From assembly GCA_033239525.1 (NCBI GenBank), contig BSYO01000023.1, positions 14,207,304 to 14,271,303 on the forward strand: DNA of 64,000 nucleotides, written 5' to 3'. Positions 45,811-58,340 of this stretch are shown piece after piece. Positions within the stretch are counted from its first letter, which is position 1; every line of letters starts with the position of its first letter. Both the position numbers and the translations under genes were made by a program. The DNA is from Nepenthes gracilis. Lineage: Eukaryota; Streptophyta; Magnoliopsida; Caryophyllales; Nepenthaceae. A model generated the notes under the pieces. That model saw only the letters and a program-made list of their open reading frames with translations. It was not told the origin of the DNA and did no database searches.

Positions 45811-46616
45811 TGTTGGGAAATGGATGCCGGCAAGACAGTGGAATCAAGAATAAAAATAATGACAATAATTACACAAAATTGGGAGAGAGAGAAATAAGAC
45901 ACACAATATTTATATGAAAATTTTCTTCTGAATAATAGGGAGAAAATCACTGGACACTTACTCCATAAATTTTACTATATAAAATTTTAGTTACAAAAAC
46001 TGAAGGGAAAGAGGAACCTTCGAAAAACGGAGCACAATAATAAAATACGGCTCATTGAATATCATTTAAACCCTTCTCAAACGCGATATATATATATATA
46101 TGTCTTCAAATCCACTATACGCTGCTCTACAAGTTGGCCAAACGTGCCTTATAAGGTATCCACCACACACCAAAGTAGAGAAAAACCTCCTTTAACTTTA
46201 CAATTGACATATTCTATAAATTCTTTTCTTTGTCTTTTAAAAAGTTAACTCTCTTTTTCTTCATTGGACTTACCGAGGTACACTCTTTCAAGAGACAGAC
46301 ATCGCGCCCTTAGCTCATTTGATGGTCCTTAGCCTTAACCCGGCATTAGTCTGCCTTTGGTCTTTGCATTAACGCTCTTGGCCGGCCTTTGCATTAGTAT
46401 GAATCGAATTGGTCTCATTACTCTGGCCCAACAACATCACTCTGGCCAATACTTTACTTTGGCCAAGTATCACCAATCTGGCCAGTACTTCGTCATCAGA
46501 CCACATCGCCGTACGCGCAATAATTCGCCTCAATATTACACTCATGCGTATTTAGCCAAATCTATCGGTCTGCTAATCGAATATGATCCTATACGGGAGT
46601 GACTTATATTTCAACA
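45811..46616. mobile_element. Solo LTR with TGTTG...CAACA ends
   Basis: Starts TGTTGGGAAATGG and ends TATTTCAACA (806 bp), with flanking pentamers acata and atata (4 of 5 identical). TGTTGG...CAACA ends are typical of Ty1/copia LTRs. The right part is GC-richer, with repeated 'ctctggccaata'-like phrases (46425-46495). No internal domain is present, so it is probably a solo LTR. Confidence 0.6.
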
Positions 46617-49230
46617 ATATAATCCAATAAAAGGCTTTTACCTCAGCATATACTTTGCATCTTAAATAAATAAGGCTAAGGTAAACTGAAATAACATTAT
46701 ATACTTGCAGTTCCCTGACGAGCTCGTGGCTGAACGCTGCTGCAAGGATTTCCATGCTTCTGCTGTTCATGCTTTATAACCAAAGGAAGTTCTTATGACA
46801 CATTTCCTCCACGATAAACTACAACATTATGTAATAAATCTCAATTAGATGAGCTACAATTTTAACCTAAAATTTACTTAACTGTTCCACGACAGGACAC
46901 ACTAGCCTCGAATTTGCTCCTCATCAGCATGAGAAATATCCAATCTACTGGCAATTGTACTTCAAGCCAAGAGAATTATATAAGAACATTTGCTCTTTAT
47001 CCTTATAAATGATATTTTATTGGACTTTTTTTTTATATTGTGTTTTTTATTATTTGGGTTTATTATTATTAGTTATTATATCATTAATATTTGTTAAAAT
47101 TTTTATAACTAAAATTCACCACTTAGTGAATATTATTTAAATTTATAATATAATGATTTTTTTATTCCTTTTTTTAAGAGTTTTTCACATAAAATTTTAT
47201 ATGTCTTATTATTTATGATTATTATTATTTATGATATATTATCGATTCTTCTTTTTATAGATTTAAAGGAAGTCTCCCTGTCGGTAATCGAATGGAAGAA
47301 ATGGAAAATAAAGGAAGATCATTACTTACTTAAAAAAGAGGAAGAGAAAGGGAAGAAAGAGGGACGGCTTTGTTTAACGAGGGAAGAAGTGAAACGAGTC
47401 AACGATGAAAGAAGACGACGATCGGTCATGCGTGTGATGGAGGGATATGAATGGAGGATCCATTGTTTAAATTAAAAACTTATTATTAATATTTAATAAA
47501 TTATTTTAATTATTTTTTTATTTTATTAATTATTCACATAGATACACATTAATGTCACCAAAAATTTTAATTATTATTTTAAGATATTAAAAATAATTTC
47601 TATAAAAAAAAATCAACAATATATTCTTTTTGATAATCATATTGTGTTTTTATTTTTTTGGGTTTATTTTTATTAGTTAAATTAATTAAATTTGTCTATA
47701 ATTAATAACTAAATAATTATTCTTATTTAAATTTATCGAATCAAGAGCCTAATAAATTTAAATTAAAATATTAGGATATTACATTCGAACTCCTGCTTAC
47801 ACCAGGTTATTTGATTAGTACCTTTTATAGATGGATGAATGGATTCATTTTTCTAGATTTAAATAGGTGAATAGAGTTTTCAACAAATTTCCTGTGGTAA
47901 TCGATTTTTAAATAAATAATTATAATTTAATAATTATTTTTTAAAATTTTTTTAAAAAATAATTAAATTATAACTATCTATTAAATTGAAACAAGTTCAA
48001 GATGAAAGAAAATATCCCCCTCGTGAGATGGAGGGATATGAATAGAGACCATTCTGATCCCGTTACATATATCTTCTAATATCATTATCTTTTGATAATC
48101 TACTCCTTTAAAAGCCCAAATTGATTGACATTTGGGTTTGAGTATTTATTAGAGTTTGATCAACAGTTTTAATCTCGAACCGATCAACATCAATTCACAA
48201 TAATTCAACAAAACTCTACCAAATTTATCATATTTTGTTATTAATGATGTGTAATAGCATAAAAAGGTTTTAAATGGACTTCTTTTTTTTAAAAAAAAAA
48301 AAAATTGTTCACATTGTTAAAGAGCTTAAGCATCCCATGTGTGCTAATACTTACACAAGTTAAAATTTGATCAATTTTAACCAAAAAAAAAAAAATTGTA
48401 GTAAATGAAAATGTGAGATAAAAGCAAACAAACCTAAAAGTTAGGAAGAAATTAGAAAAAAGAACAATAAAGAAATGATTTGTATAAATTGAGATTCGTT
48501 AAACTTAAATCTAAAATAAGATTGAATCGATATGATAAAATACAATATTTTGGGATTGTAGGCTTATAAAAAAATATAAAATAATTAAATTATTAGACCT
48601 AAAATGAAAGAAAATTAAAAATTTATCTAGACACTTGTCTTGTTAAATATCTAAATAATCTAATTGTTAAAAATACAAAAGATTAAAAAAATAAAAGATC
48701 AAGATACCCGAATCAAGAAATGAATAGTCATATTAAATATACAACTACATCTACTAAATAATATGTACTAAACTTTTGACGATTACAACGTAATATCAAA
48801 ATTAATATTCAATCAAATCAATTTTATAAAAACACACTGATTGACAGTGAAAATTATAAATACACATTATTTCCTTAATCAAAGAAATCTTGAATCTAGA
48901 AGGAAAAAAATATAACTATAGAGCATCAATATTGATACACTTACATCTTTTAACAATTATGGAATCAAATATCTCAATTCTAATATTCTTTCACATTCTC
49001 TCATCCTCAATTCTCTAATAATCTTTCACCCCCATAAAAAAATTACTTACCTAAATTTAAAAAAATAAATCAAAAAATAAATTATATATTTTTAATTTTT
49101 TTGTTAGTTATTATAATATACATGATTTGAATTAAAAAATTTAAAACTTTAACATCCATTACTCAAACTGACCATTTAAATATCAAAAATATATATTAGA
49201 ATCCAAATTTAACTTAACAATAAATCAACT
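46617..49230. other. AT-rich intergenic DNA
   Basis: No gene is supported. Positions 47390-47460 and 48001-48055 share 'gatgaaagaa' and 'gatggagggatatgaat', a small dispersed duplication. The 86-codon frame at 47215 is A/G-rich and has no recognisable motif. Confidence 0.35.
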
Positions 49231-50203
49231 TGTTGCGTTTCAGATTTCGGTCTCCGGTGCAACACAAGTATTTGAGAGTGGAAAGATGAAGAGATGGAGA
49301 GAAAAAATACCAAAATTTACGTGGAAAGCCTCCCCTTGAATGAGAAGGAAAAATCCCGAGGCTCAATACCTGAAAAATGCTTCACTATAGGTGGTAGAGC
49401 TACAAGTACAAGTTATGAGATTTCTCTTTTAGCCTCTCTCCTAGTCTTCCCTTTGAATCCTTTCCCCCTTTCCTTTTTTAGTATTTTGGTTGGGTATTTA
49501 TAGATGAAAGTTTTTTCCTTAAGAGAAATCCACGTAACTGTCGGCGCATGTTGGGAGGTTGTCCACCTACTCTGCTGATTGGGCCAGGCTGGGAGGCTAT
49601 CCACCTACTCTGTTGATTGGGTTATGTGGTGTCAGGCACGCTAATGTGTGCAGGGAGGCAAACCGTTGGTGGCGTTGATTGGGCCTTACTGTGTCAGGCG
49701 TGCAGCCCTTGATGTCAGTCTTGAAGTGACTGGGCATGCCCTGAGCGTTATTATGCACTATGAAGGCGGCGTGCTACAGAGGTTGCGTGCTCATTGGTAA
49801 TAGTAAACTTGCTGAGTTGACGCTCTCGGTCGTTTATGAAATAGTCATCATCTTTAAACTGCGTATCTTGTCTTCTCATGAGTACGCGAAATCATTGCGG
49901 GAGATAGTTCTCGGATGTCAACTGCTCTTCTTGATCTTTGAAGGATCTATGGTTCATTGTGGAGAGTCCTTGGGTTGCTATGTCAAACACTGACATCTAG
50001 GGTTAATTCAGGCCCATAAGAACGTCTGTAGTCCTCAGGCTTTTTATGCTAAAATAAGGTCTCGATCAGTTAAGCCCTCATTACCTCTTGGGCCTTGTGT
50101 CTGTCCTTTTGGACCATACTTTATAGGCCCTCATTACCTCTTGGGCCTTATGTCTGTCCTTTTGGACCATACTTTATAGACCCTAAGGTATTAAAATCCA
50201 ACA
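49231..50203. mobile_element. Solo LTR with TGTTG...CAACA ends downstream of MATE gene
   Basis: Starts TGTTGCGTTTCAG and ends AAATCCAACA (973 bp), with near-matching flanks caact and caacc. A 53-bp unit ('gccctcattacctcttgggc' onwards) is tandemly duplicated at 50074-50126 and 50127-50179. Copia-like ends; no internal proteins. It lies 383 bp beyond the stop codon of the MATE gene. Confidence 0.65.
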
Positions 50204-50586
50204 CAACCTTTTCATATAGATAGATACTTATAATAAATTAGATTAGTTCAATTTCTACAATTATGGGTCTAGACTTACCTATCTAAATATATTTTACGGA
50301 AGAAATCAATTATCTTATGTTGAGTCCAAAATGAAGGAACACAATCATTATGTGAGACATGACACCACGATGCACAAAGAATATATATGACGCCATCAGA
50401 TTCTATTGTGCGAAAAGCCTCGTACAGTAAACGTATTACCAAGCACTCTTAAATCTCTCTGTTCCACCCCTGACGTAGACCGTGAGCGTACAACAAGCAT
50501 GGTTTAGCTGGGTCACAGTGCAACTGTGAGGTCCAATCGTACGGAAGCAACTATAAATTCCACTCCACAATAATACATTACCCATA

Positions 50587-51153
50587 TTATCTCTCTCTGT
50601 CACACAGCAACAACCTTTTTCCCTCCTCGTCGCCGTCGCCGCCGCCGCCGACCTCTCTTCTCGCATTACGAGTAGCCATCTCAAGCCCGGAAAGCCCCTT
50701 TGCCCTCGAGGCTTCGGCCTCCCAATCGGTCCTCACCAACACAACATACAAAATCCAAAATGCACATGCGACCTGGGCAGACAGCAGACCGTACCACAGC
50801 CCGCTGAACCCGACCTTGCGCCCGAATGCCAAGCCAACCGCCACCGGCGTGCCCACCAGGTAAAACGAGCCCAGGTTGATGCGGGCCCCGACGGCAGGCC
50901 TGGCCGTGCCACGGAGGATGCCACAGCCGGTGGTTTGCGGACAGTTGCCGAGCTCACACAGGCCCATGATCGGCATAACGGAGGACACCAACGACCTGAG
51001 CATGTGATCGGTGGTGAAGAGCCCTCCCCACCTCTCTCGGAAGATCACGGTCCACGCCACATTCACGATCCCGACTAAGAACGCACAGCTCAACGCGACC
51101 ATTGCTGCTAGCCTTGCTTTGTACGGCTTTCCGGCTCCGAGCTCATTCCCCAC
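50587..51153 (-). CDS. DTX54: MATE gene exon 3
   Basis: Begins after ATTTTATGCAG with VGNELGAG and ends [12 protein letters not shown] and TGA. It carries the second half of the C-terminal MATE bundle. An in-frame ATG at 51171 lies in the intron and is not used. Confidence 0.88.
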   Translation of the reverse strand: MGNELGAGKPYKARLAAMVALSCAFLVGIVNVAWTVIFRERWGGLFTTDHMLRSLVSSVMPIMGLCELGNCPQTTGCGILRGTARPAVGARINLGSFYLVGTPVAVGLAFGRKVGFSGLWYGLLSAQVACAFWILYVVLVRTDWEAEASRAKGLSGLEMATRNARREVGGGGDGDEEGKRLLLCDRER

Positions 51154-54100
51154 CTGCATAAAATTGGTCACTTGTTACTAGCCTCGTGGTCATGACTCTG
51201 ATTACCCAGTACATAAGCAAGTTTATTAAAATCAATGCTTACAAATTTGAAATAAGAAAATAAAAAACGATAAAAAAAGAATAATCAGTCTAATAAAAAC
51301 AAGGGAATTATAAATAATAGTAAATAAAATTATTGAAATTTTCTATGTGAAATTTTAAAAGTATCTCGACTGCATTCATTGGAATACACGAAATTTACTC
51401 ACCGAATGTACAGATTAACAATCCATCTCAGGAGATGGAACTTCATCCTCAAACTTCCACCTCAAACGGCTGCTACAAGGACCAGCTAGCACATTTATTT
51501 ACAACTTATTTTTGTTCTCCACATTCACATTCTGTTATACCCATTCACTAACACATGTTCTATTACTATTTTTGTTATTGCTTCTATTTTGTCGTTCAAT
51601 CCACTCGGCCTATTACTGTATAAAGCAAGTACCATTCAAGGTAAATGGACACCAATATACTACGCTTCTCAATTTTCTCTGACTTCCTCTTTTCTGATTT
51701 TTCTCTGCCCTTTCTCTCAGACTCATTTTCTTTTTTTTCTCTCCCCCTCTGCGCTCTCTTCTCTCTGTTCTCCCGTTTCTTCTCTTCCAGAACTCCCCTT
51801 TCCTCAGTTCTCACCACACTTCACTGACGATATTTATTGTGCGACCATAAAACACGTATCGAGTATTAATGCGTGCACAAGTTCAAGAGGAGAATCCACT
51901 CCAAAAGGACGTCCTGTGAGGGGAGAGTTCCCCAAAATTATTAGTTGAAAGTTTTGCCTCAAATTTTTCATGGGGAGACAGATCATTCCTCCCCTTTCAA
52001 CAATCGCAGACCTCGGCGGCTGCACTCGACAACTTTCACTCTGCAACGTTTCACTCCGTTCAGGCGTATTGGCAGCATGTCAGTCTCTCCGCAAGTAGTC
52101 TTCTCCGATAACTTTTTCTGATCAAAACCCTCTGTAAGTAATCTTTTTCAGATCGGGGTCGATTTAAATAAAAACACCATTGATGCATGTACAAATATAA
52201 AAAAAATCCATTCCAAAAAGTATCTTATGGAAAAAGAGTCCCAAACTTAAAATTAAAAATTTTATCTCAAATTTTTTAATATAAAACACGTATAATGAGG
52301 TCCTATAAATTTTACATTCATACGCTTCAGACAAACCTCATAAAGTCTCTCAATCACGCAAACCACCAGCAGCCTACCTGAAATCCCACTCATAATGATA
52401 ATCACCGAAAATAAAAAAAATCAATAAAATTCTGATAAGATGCTTTCGCCTCCTGGACTGCCACGTAGGTTCATCTATAGTGTTCAAAAAGAAAATATTG
52501 ATCAAAATTCAAAAATAAAAAAAAAAAAAATTCAGCTAAGATAATATGAAAATTCTGAAATTAACATTTATTTAAAGTATTACATGTTCATCAATCAATT
52601 ACTTAAAATATAATTAATTCAATTTAATTTTCAAAACGGCGGAGGGCGGCTTACCTTCGCAGAAACGCAGCCAGCCAAAGCCATGGGGACGGTGTACATG
52701 AGGCTGGTGGTCTGAATCAGAATCCCCGTCGCTGCCACACATAGCGTTGGGTTCGGTAGGTACCCGGCCAGCACCGTCACTATCTCGTACCACCACCACT
52801 CTAAACATATCCCTAGACAGCTCGGCACCGCCAGCTTCAGCAACTCCATCACCGCACCACCATCACCGCCACCGACCACCACGGTCCACCTCATGTTGCA
52901 CCGCCCGCTCACATACACGTAACCCGCCATCAAGACCACCATGTTGATGTTTGTCACCACCGACGCCACCGCCACCCCAGGCACTCCCAACCCCATCGCC
53001 ACCACCAGCACATAATTCAAGGGCACATGGAAGGCCACGGCTATGAGCGAGCAGTACATCATCGGCTTCGTAACCCGCTGTGACCTTAGATAAACCCTCA
53101 GTGGCTGCAACAACGTGTTTGTCAGTAGGTCAGGTAAGCAGTAGATACAGTACGTCGCTGCCATCGCTGTGACCTCCCTGTCTTGGCCTAAGAAGATCAT
53201 GATGTTTTCTAGATTGACCCACAAGATGCTGATGGGTATGATGGCGATCAAGAGGATAAAGATCATCCGGTGGAGAGAGAGAGAGAGGAGTTCCCAGTTT
53301 TTGTTGCCGTAGGCTTGGCTGCAGACGGGTTCAAGCCCTGAGGCTAGGCCTACAAGAACAGAGTAGCCAGTGATATTGGTGAAGCCGATTGAGAGGGCTC
53401 CGCCAGCTAGCTCTAAGCTTCCGAGTCTTCCCAAAAATAGGACTGAGACGACTGCTCTGATGTACACCAAGCAGTTCATTGTTGTTATTGGTAAAACCAT
53501 AGCCCACAGCTCTTTAAATTCTTCTACCACCTGTTGGAAAGAAGCACACGGTAAGAAAGAAACCAAAATGAGGAAACAAGAGAGCCCTGTTATTTCATCC
53601 CCTGAATAGAAGGGAGTTTGTATTTGAAAAAAAAAAAGGTCTATTGAAGTAGAGAAGCCAAATGGGAAATTTCAATGAGTAAAAATGAGAAAATTCTATT
53701 TTTTGGGATATAGAAGGTTTATTTAGAATATGAAAGGGAAGAAGAAAGAGACCCAAGTGATAAAACATGACGATTGGTGAAAGAAAATAGAAAAGGATGC
53801 CCTGTTTTTTATCCTTTTTTAAAATCTGGGATCGAGAAGAAGCCCATAGGAGAAAACAAGTAAAACAGTCCAAGGAAATGGGGGAAATGCGTGTTTTTTT
53901 GGCAATAGTGCCTGAGGTTGACAAGGTTGTTTGCAAGAAGAAAATTATTGAGGAACGCAAAACAGAAAGCCGAAGAAGTTCCCCGTTTCTTCTCCAAACA
54001 GTACGTGAGTTGGAGAAAGGTGTTGGTAAGAAGAAAACTACTCCATAGAAGTAGAAACACGAGAGAAAACACTACAAGGGGAGAGAGTTACAGAAATGGG

Positions 54101-54191
54101 GAGAATGAGAAAAGGACCTGTTTTTCTGGATTATTACCTGAGATAGAGAAGGGTTCCTGTAAGAGGAAAAATCTGGGTCCTTTTCCGTCAT
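50587..54191 (-). CDS. DTX54: MATE transporter, DETOXIFICATION 54-like, 3 exons, 498 aa
   Basis: Multi-pass MATE antiporter, expected to have 12 membrane helices and to export or sequester an organic solute using an ion gradient; the substrate is unknown. Exons: 54191-54138 (18 aa), 53530-52655 (292 aa), 51153-50587 (188 aa plus stop), all phase 0 with GT-AG borders. Family blocks: [16 protein letters not shown] (from 19), [69 protein letters not shown], then [17 protein letters not shown] (from 311), [20 protein letters not shown] and INLSFYLVG-like helices. It most resembles the Arabidopsis DTX54 (At1g71870) type, judged from memory of that sequence. The C-terminal tail is a short Gly/Asp/Glu-rich segment. 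All conserved blocks are intact. A solo LTR lies 3' and element C lies 5'. Confidence 0.9.
51154..52654 (-). other. DTX54: MATE gene intron 2 (1501 bp)
   Basis: Donor AAG|GTAAGC, acceptor ATGCAG. AT-rich, with a pyrimidine-rich patch at 51660-51800 on the plus strand. The overlapping frames there on both strands are low-complexity and not genes. Confidence 0.75.
52655..53530 (-). CDS. DTX54: MATE gene exon 2
   Basis: 292 codons from VVEEFKELW to GCVSAK. The left border is the acceptor TTCTTTCCAACAG|GTGGTA. The 12 in-frame residues upstream (from an ATG at 53566) are the translated polypyrimidine tract. It codes for the first eight or so helices. Confidence 0.9.
54138..54191 (-). CDS. DTX54: MATE gene exon 1 (18 codons)
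   Basis: ATG at 54191 opens [18 protein letters not shown] and ends TCTCAG|GTAATA. SLSQ joined to VVEEFKEL reproduces the usual MATE N terminus (SLxEVVEELKE). The 607-bp intron 1 (53531-54137) separates it from exon 2. It is too short for an ORF scan. Confidence 0.8.
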
Positions 54192-54947
54192 TATTGGGTT
54201 GAAGAGTGCCTTCCGACGGGCTTTAATCTGTAAAGAACAAAAAAATGGAACCTAAAGTTCCTAGGTGTGGTCGTCTTCCTCACTAACGCGTAGTCGTGTT
54301 CTCTCCCACTCTGTTTTCTAAAGTAGAGGAAGCGGACAGAGAACATTAAATACAGATGAAGTAAATACTGTAAGTCTGTAACAGAAACAAGTGGGAAAGA
54401 TTAAAAAATATATTGGGTTGGCGTGGGAAACAGTTTTGAAATTTTGCATTTTTTTTATCAATTGTTTGGGATGGGAACAGAGTCTCTTTCCTTCATGGTT
54501 TAAAAAGGAAAGGGTGGGCAGAAAACTGACGACTGTAACTGACCTCCAGTTCTTTAGTGGACTATTTATTGCTGATGAAGATGGAGATGACAGAAGGGAA
54601 AAGACGCGAGAGAGAGAGAGAGAGAGAGGGAGTGGGAGGGGAAGGGACGGAGACGGGGTAGGAGGAACGACCTGTGGATCGCAGAGGATTGAAACGATGG
54701 GGTTTATTGCGTTTTCTGTTTTGTAAAGCAAGGAACGGGCTTTAGACAGAAAGACAGTGAAGGGTTTAGTCTGATTAACTCTATCTTTACGTTACCTTTG
54801 ATTATAGAAATTAAAAAAAAATAAATTTTTTATTTTTATAAAAATAAAATTTTATTTATTTAATTAGTAATAAAATAAAAATTATTATTTTTATCATTTA
54901 TATGAGAATTATTATTTTTACATATGTGAAAATAATAATTTTCACGT

Positions 54948-54980
<33 letters not shown>
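54192..54980 (-). promoter_or_regulatory. MATE gene upstream region
   Basis: Contains the 5' UTR and presumed promoter. A (GA)n tract lies at 54608-54628 (CT on the coding strand), a type bound by GAGA-binding BPC factors in plants. A TATA-like AATATATTTT lies on the minus strand at about 54414-54405. Positions 54830-54980 are AT-rich, with a near-perfect 32-bp palindrome (54908-54939, centred on 'catatg') and a TTA microsatellite (54948-54980). LTR C begins next to it. Confidence 0.4.
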
Positions 54981-56071
54981 TGATGAGTCCTTAGATTCGA
55001 ATTTCGAACATATTCGGGTTGATCTACTTGATTGGTTTCGGTTCCGTTCACCGAGTTGAGATCTTGCATACCACTGAACAAACAGGATGTCGGTGTGTCA
55101 GCAAAAAATTATCCCACCGAAAACACTCCAACACTCAAGTCAGTAAGAAAGCCTTCAAAATTTGGAAAGGTACTGAGAACTAAAATTGAGAGGGAAAGAG
55201 AGAACGTGTGGGAAGGGAGTGTTTGGATGTTCAGATGAATGAGAGGCTTGGCTGTCTCTTGAACTTGAGACGGTGGGAAGGCAGTAAACGGTTGTAGAGA
55301 GCACATTTGTATGCCTTTGGATATCTGAGTGTCAGCAAAGAGTGCCTGGGTATCAAAGAGCGTTAGGTCTATAGGAGAGAGAGGTTGGAAGCGTCGCAAT
55401 CTGTCTCAATGAAAGCGTCAAAATGTAAGCCTATCAAAAAGTATGCCCTGGAATGAAAACCTGATGGCTTATTTTAATAGCGGCAATGTGATCTTCCCTG
55501 ATTGGAATGCATGATCTCTGTGTCATTTTGGGCGGTCTTTCTTCTGGGAAGGTGCAAATTGCCTAACTTGTTGAAATTGCTTCCTTTTCTGACGGTTAGT
55601 GGCTTTCCAAATTGCCCACCTTTCTTTCATGCACTTTACCGTTGGAAAGCTCTAGTTGGCAGAAAATTAAAAAAATTTGGAGCCTTCCTTATGGGAAAGG
55701 GCGCTGATTTTGGTCATATCCTTTTTGGGTGTTGGTTGAGTTTATGGAAGACTCAAGTCAGGGAAAGAGCCGTTGTTAACCTCCTGCTGGATCGTGGGCC
55801 CAAGTGAGCCAGGCCCATAGAAGCCTTCTTATTTTTGGGTCTGCTGCTACATTGATTCCGGTCAACTCTTGAGTTGACCGTCCTGAGCGTGAGTTGGCCG
55901 CCCGCCTATGCCTTAGTCGATCAATACTGACGTTGACAGTCGAGCGCGCGTTTAGGCCTTTCAGGATTTTGGCCTTCACCTCCTATTGGGCCAACGTTGG
56001 AATTGGCCATCTAACAAGCCATCTGGGCCTTCTTTGACTATTGGGCGGGCCCAAGTACAGTATACCCATTA
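54981..56071 (-). mobile_element. 3' LTR of element C
   Basis: The plus strand starts TGATGAGTCCTTAG and ends at TACCCATTA (variant of CCCATCA), next to 'ctagcccgccat', the family's candidate polypurine tract in reverse. It shares 'cgttcaccgagt', 'cccaccgaaaacactcc' and other blocks with LTR B. A TATA-like CTATTAAAATA lies at 55480-55470 on the minus strand. It was inserted into a TTA repeat. Confidence 0.8.
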
Positions 56072-56627
56072 CTAGCCCGCCATGTTGGTGGCCAGAATTC
56101 TCGCCTTTGGCATGTTCATGATGGGATGTTCCTACTGTCCTTTGTCGCTTGGAAATTTCGGAGAACTCCACAAAAGGGTAAGGCGTTGACCGGATCTGAT
56201 GACCAACCTGGTCATATTCTGGGAAAGAAAAGTTAACTGGATCTGTAGACCGTCTTTGGTTAGATCCGGAGAAGAAAGTTGATCGGATCTGTTGATCGTC
56301 TTTGGTCGGATGTGAAGAACTTTGTATGAGCCCTAAATGACGCGTGGCTATTAGCTGGCCTGTGAGGCTAAAAGTAAACACGTGTCTTCACCCGATGAAA
56401 TCATGATCTCAGCCATTAATGTGTCAAAAGATTTGTTTCAAAAAGGAGCCCGTTGGGAAGCGACACGTGACAACATGATGGCATGCCTTCTTGAGGAGGT
56501 TTAAGGCGTTTCACACTTTGCCATTTAAGTTTTCCTCCTTATCTTAGAATTTTTCATGCCTTCTGCTCTACTTCTTCGTCTTCCTGTTTCCATTTCAGAG
56601 AGAAAAAACCCTAATCCCTCTGTAAAT

Positions 56628-58340
56628 ATGGCTCTGACCTCCATTGCAGATATTTCTTCTGTTCTTAGAGAGAACGACATCAAAAAGCTGTGCATTGAAT
56701 TTAACATCCAAAAAGACATCGCGTGGAGGGTTCCGAATAAAGACAACAGGGCCTTTTCTCCACCGGCAGGACACGTGACGGTGTATGAGGCCCACCTGAG
56801 GAGCGGCCTCCGTCTTCCTCTTCTAGACGACTTACAGTCGATCCTCCAGGCTCTGCGCGTTCCCATCGCCCAACTCCACGCCAATACTGTACGGTATATT
56901 TGTACTTTCTATATCTTTCTCTGTAAGCATTCTTGGAGGCTAACGATGTCGATGGTGAAGGGGCTGTTTAAGATAAATCAGGGAGGAAAGTGGATTTTCC
57001 TGGTTCCACGTAGTGGCCTAAAGGTCAACACGGCCATCTACGACTCACTGAAGAATTGGAAGAACCGGTTCTTCTTCGTGAGTGTGACTGAGACCTGGCC
57101 CCTGGCAAAGAATTGGGGTCAAGTGCCAAATGTTTATACGGGGATGCCGTCTGTGGCGGAGACGGCGTCCTTGGAGTGGCTGACCAAACTGGTCAAAGCC
57201 CATCTCTCTGACTTCAAGAGAGATTTCTTGGTCTCTAGGGCAGAGACCAAGGAGGTGAACTGAGGACCGCCTTCCTTTGTTCAGAAGCCAGGGCTTTGCC
57301 CAGCGGTCGGTCATGATGCGGGAGGAGGACTCCGGGTACGATCATCCATCCCCAGGCCCGATGAATGACTTCATCGGCCCTATGCCCAAGAGGATGACTG
57401 TGGAGACGCCCTCATCATCTTCTTTGGGGCCAAACTACATCGTTGCCGGGATTTGCAGCGGTCCTAACAGCACCACCAGGATGGAGAAGGCGTTCTAGGA
57501 CATGGCAGCAGGCGAGGCATTATCGTTATACCAGCGCGGCTGCGCTACGGGTGGTTCCTCGATCAGTAGGAGAAGATATCACTGCATCTATCGAGCGGCC
57601 CGCCAGGTCGAAGAGCCATCGGTTGGCTCTCGGTTATGCGGCGGTAGTTGGACCCATCGGTGATTGATCGGAACATCCCTTTGATCCAAAGGAGCCGCCA
57701 CCGCCGCCATGGATGATATCGATGAAGGGCTCTGGATGACATCCTAGATGAGGCCACCGCTAGCCCTGCTCACGAGGGTTCTACCTCTTCTCACCGGCCC
57801 ACGGCAGGACTTGGAGGCCAGGCCAGATAGGCTCGCATGGAGGATCTGGTAGGTATAATTTTCTGTGATACTTTCTGCCTAACTTCTCCTTTTTCTGTTG
57901 TGGCAAGGGTGATCAATCAGAGGGACCATATGATCTCCAACAGAGAGGCGGAGATTGCCTGGCTTGACGCAAAGCTGGCGGCGTCGGGGGCGGAGCACCG
58001 GCTGGATGTTGCCGCATTGCAGACAGTTCTGGCCGACATAGAGGCCGAGAACACAAGCCTAAAGGAGAAGAACGCCCGCCTAAGAGAGGAGAATGAGCGG
58101 GTCAATAAACGCCTCAACCATCTCGCCAAGCATACGTCAACCTTGGAGAACTAGTTGAGTATTCGGATACGCCCTCACAAGGTTGAGCAGATGATGCTGT
58201 CGCGGTTGTGGGAGGGGGTCAATATATATCGGCGTATCGTGAGGATTATTGACCCTAACTTCCCGGTGGACCTGCTTAACACGTCAAACAGGTCCGCCCA
58301 GAACCGTGAGAGTCTCGTGAGGGAGCCACGGGATGGTTAG
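56628..58340 (+). pseudogene. Antisense ORF of element C (PF04195 domain plus coiled coil)
   Basis: The ATG at 56628 follows a telo-box (AAACCCTAA, 56606-56614). The longest intact stretch of the three copies, 56628-57263, covers the whole PF04195-type domain: [95 protein letters not shown]. It ends at a TGA (57261) where the other copies continue. The linker is broken by stops. The intron donor TAG|GTATAA is at 57852/57853. The coiled coil (57915-58151, AENTSLKEKNARLREENER) ends at a TAG (58152), and the tail reads to 58340. A canonical AATAAA lies at 58417. It cannot make the full protein. Confidence 0.8.

Noticed and set aside
46688..46790. Possible terminal exon after ATACTTGCAG (FPDELVAERCCKDFHASAVHAL then TAA)
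   Set aside because: A good acceptor and a short open frame, but there is no upstream exon and no known family; the opposite strand looks equally coding.
47215..47475. 86-codon frame rich in Glu, Lys and Arg
   Set aside because: A/G-biased sequence without motif; part recurs as a small repeat near 48001.
53531..53566. In-frame ATG and 12 residues before MATE exon 2
   Set aside because: The bases form a polypyrimidine tract ending in AACAG, and an 18-codon exon 1 at 54191-54138 gives the proper N terminus.
54318..54731. 137-codon minus-strand frame upstream of the MATE gene
   Set aside because: Its middle is the translated CT microsatellite and the rest shows no domain; it lies in the promoter or 5' UTR.
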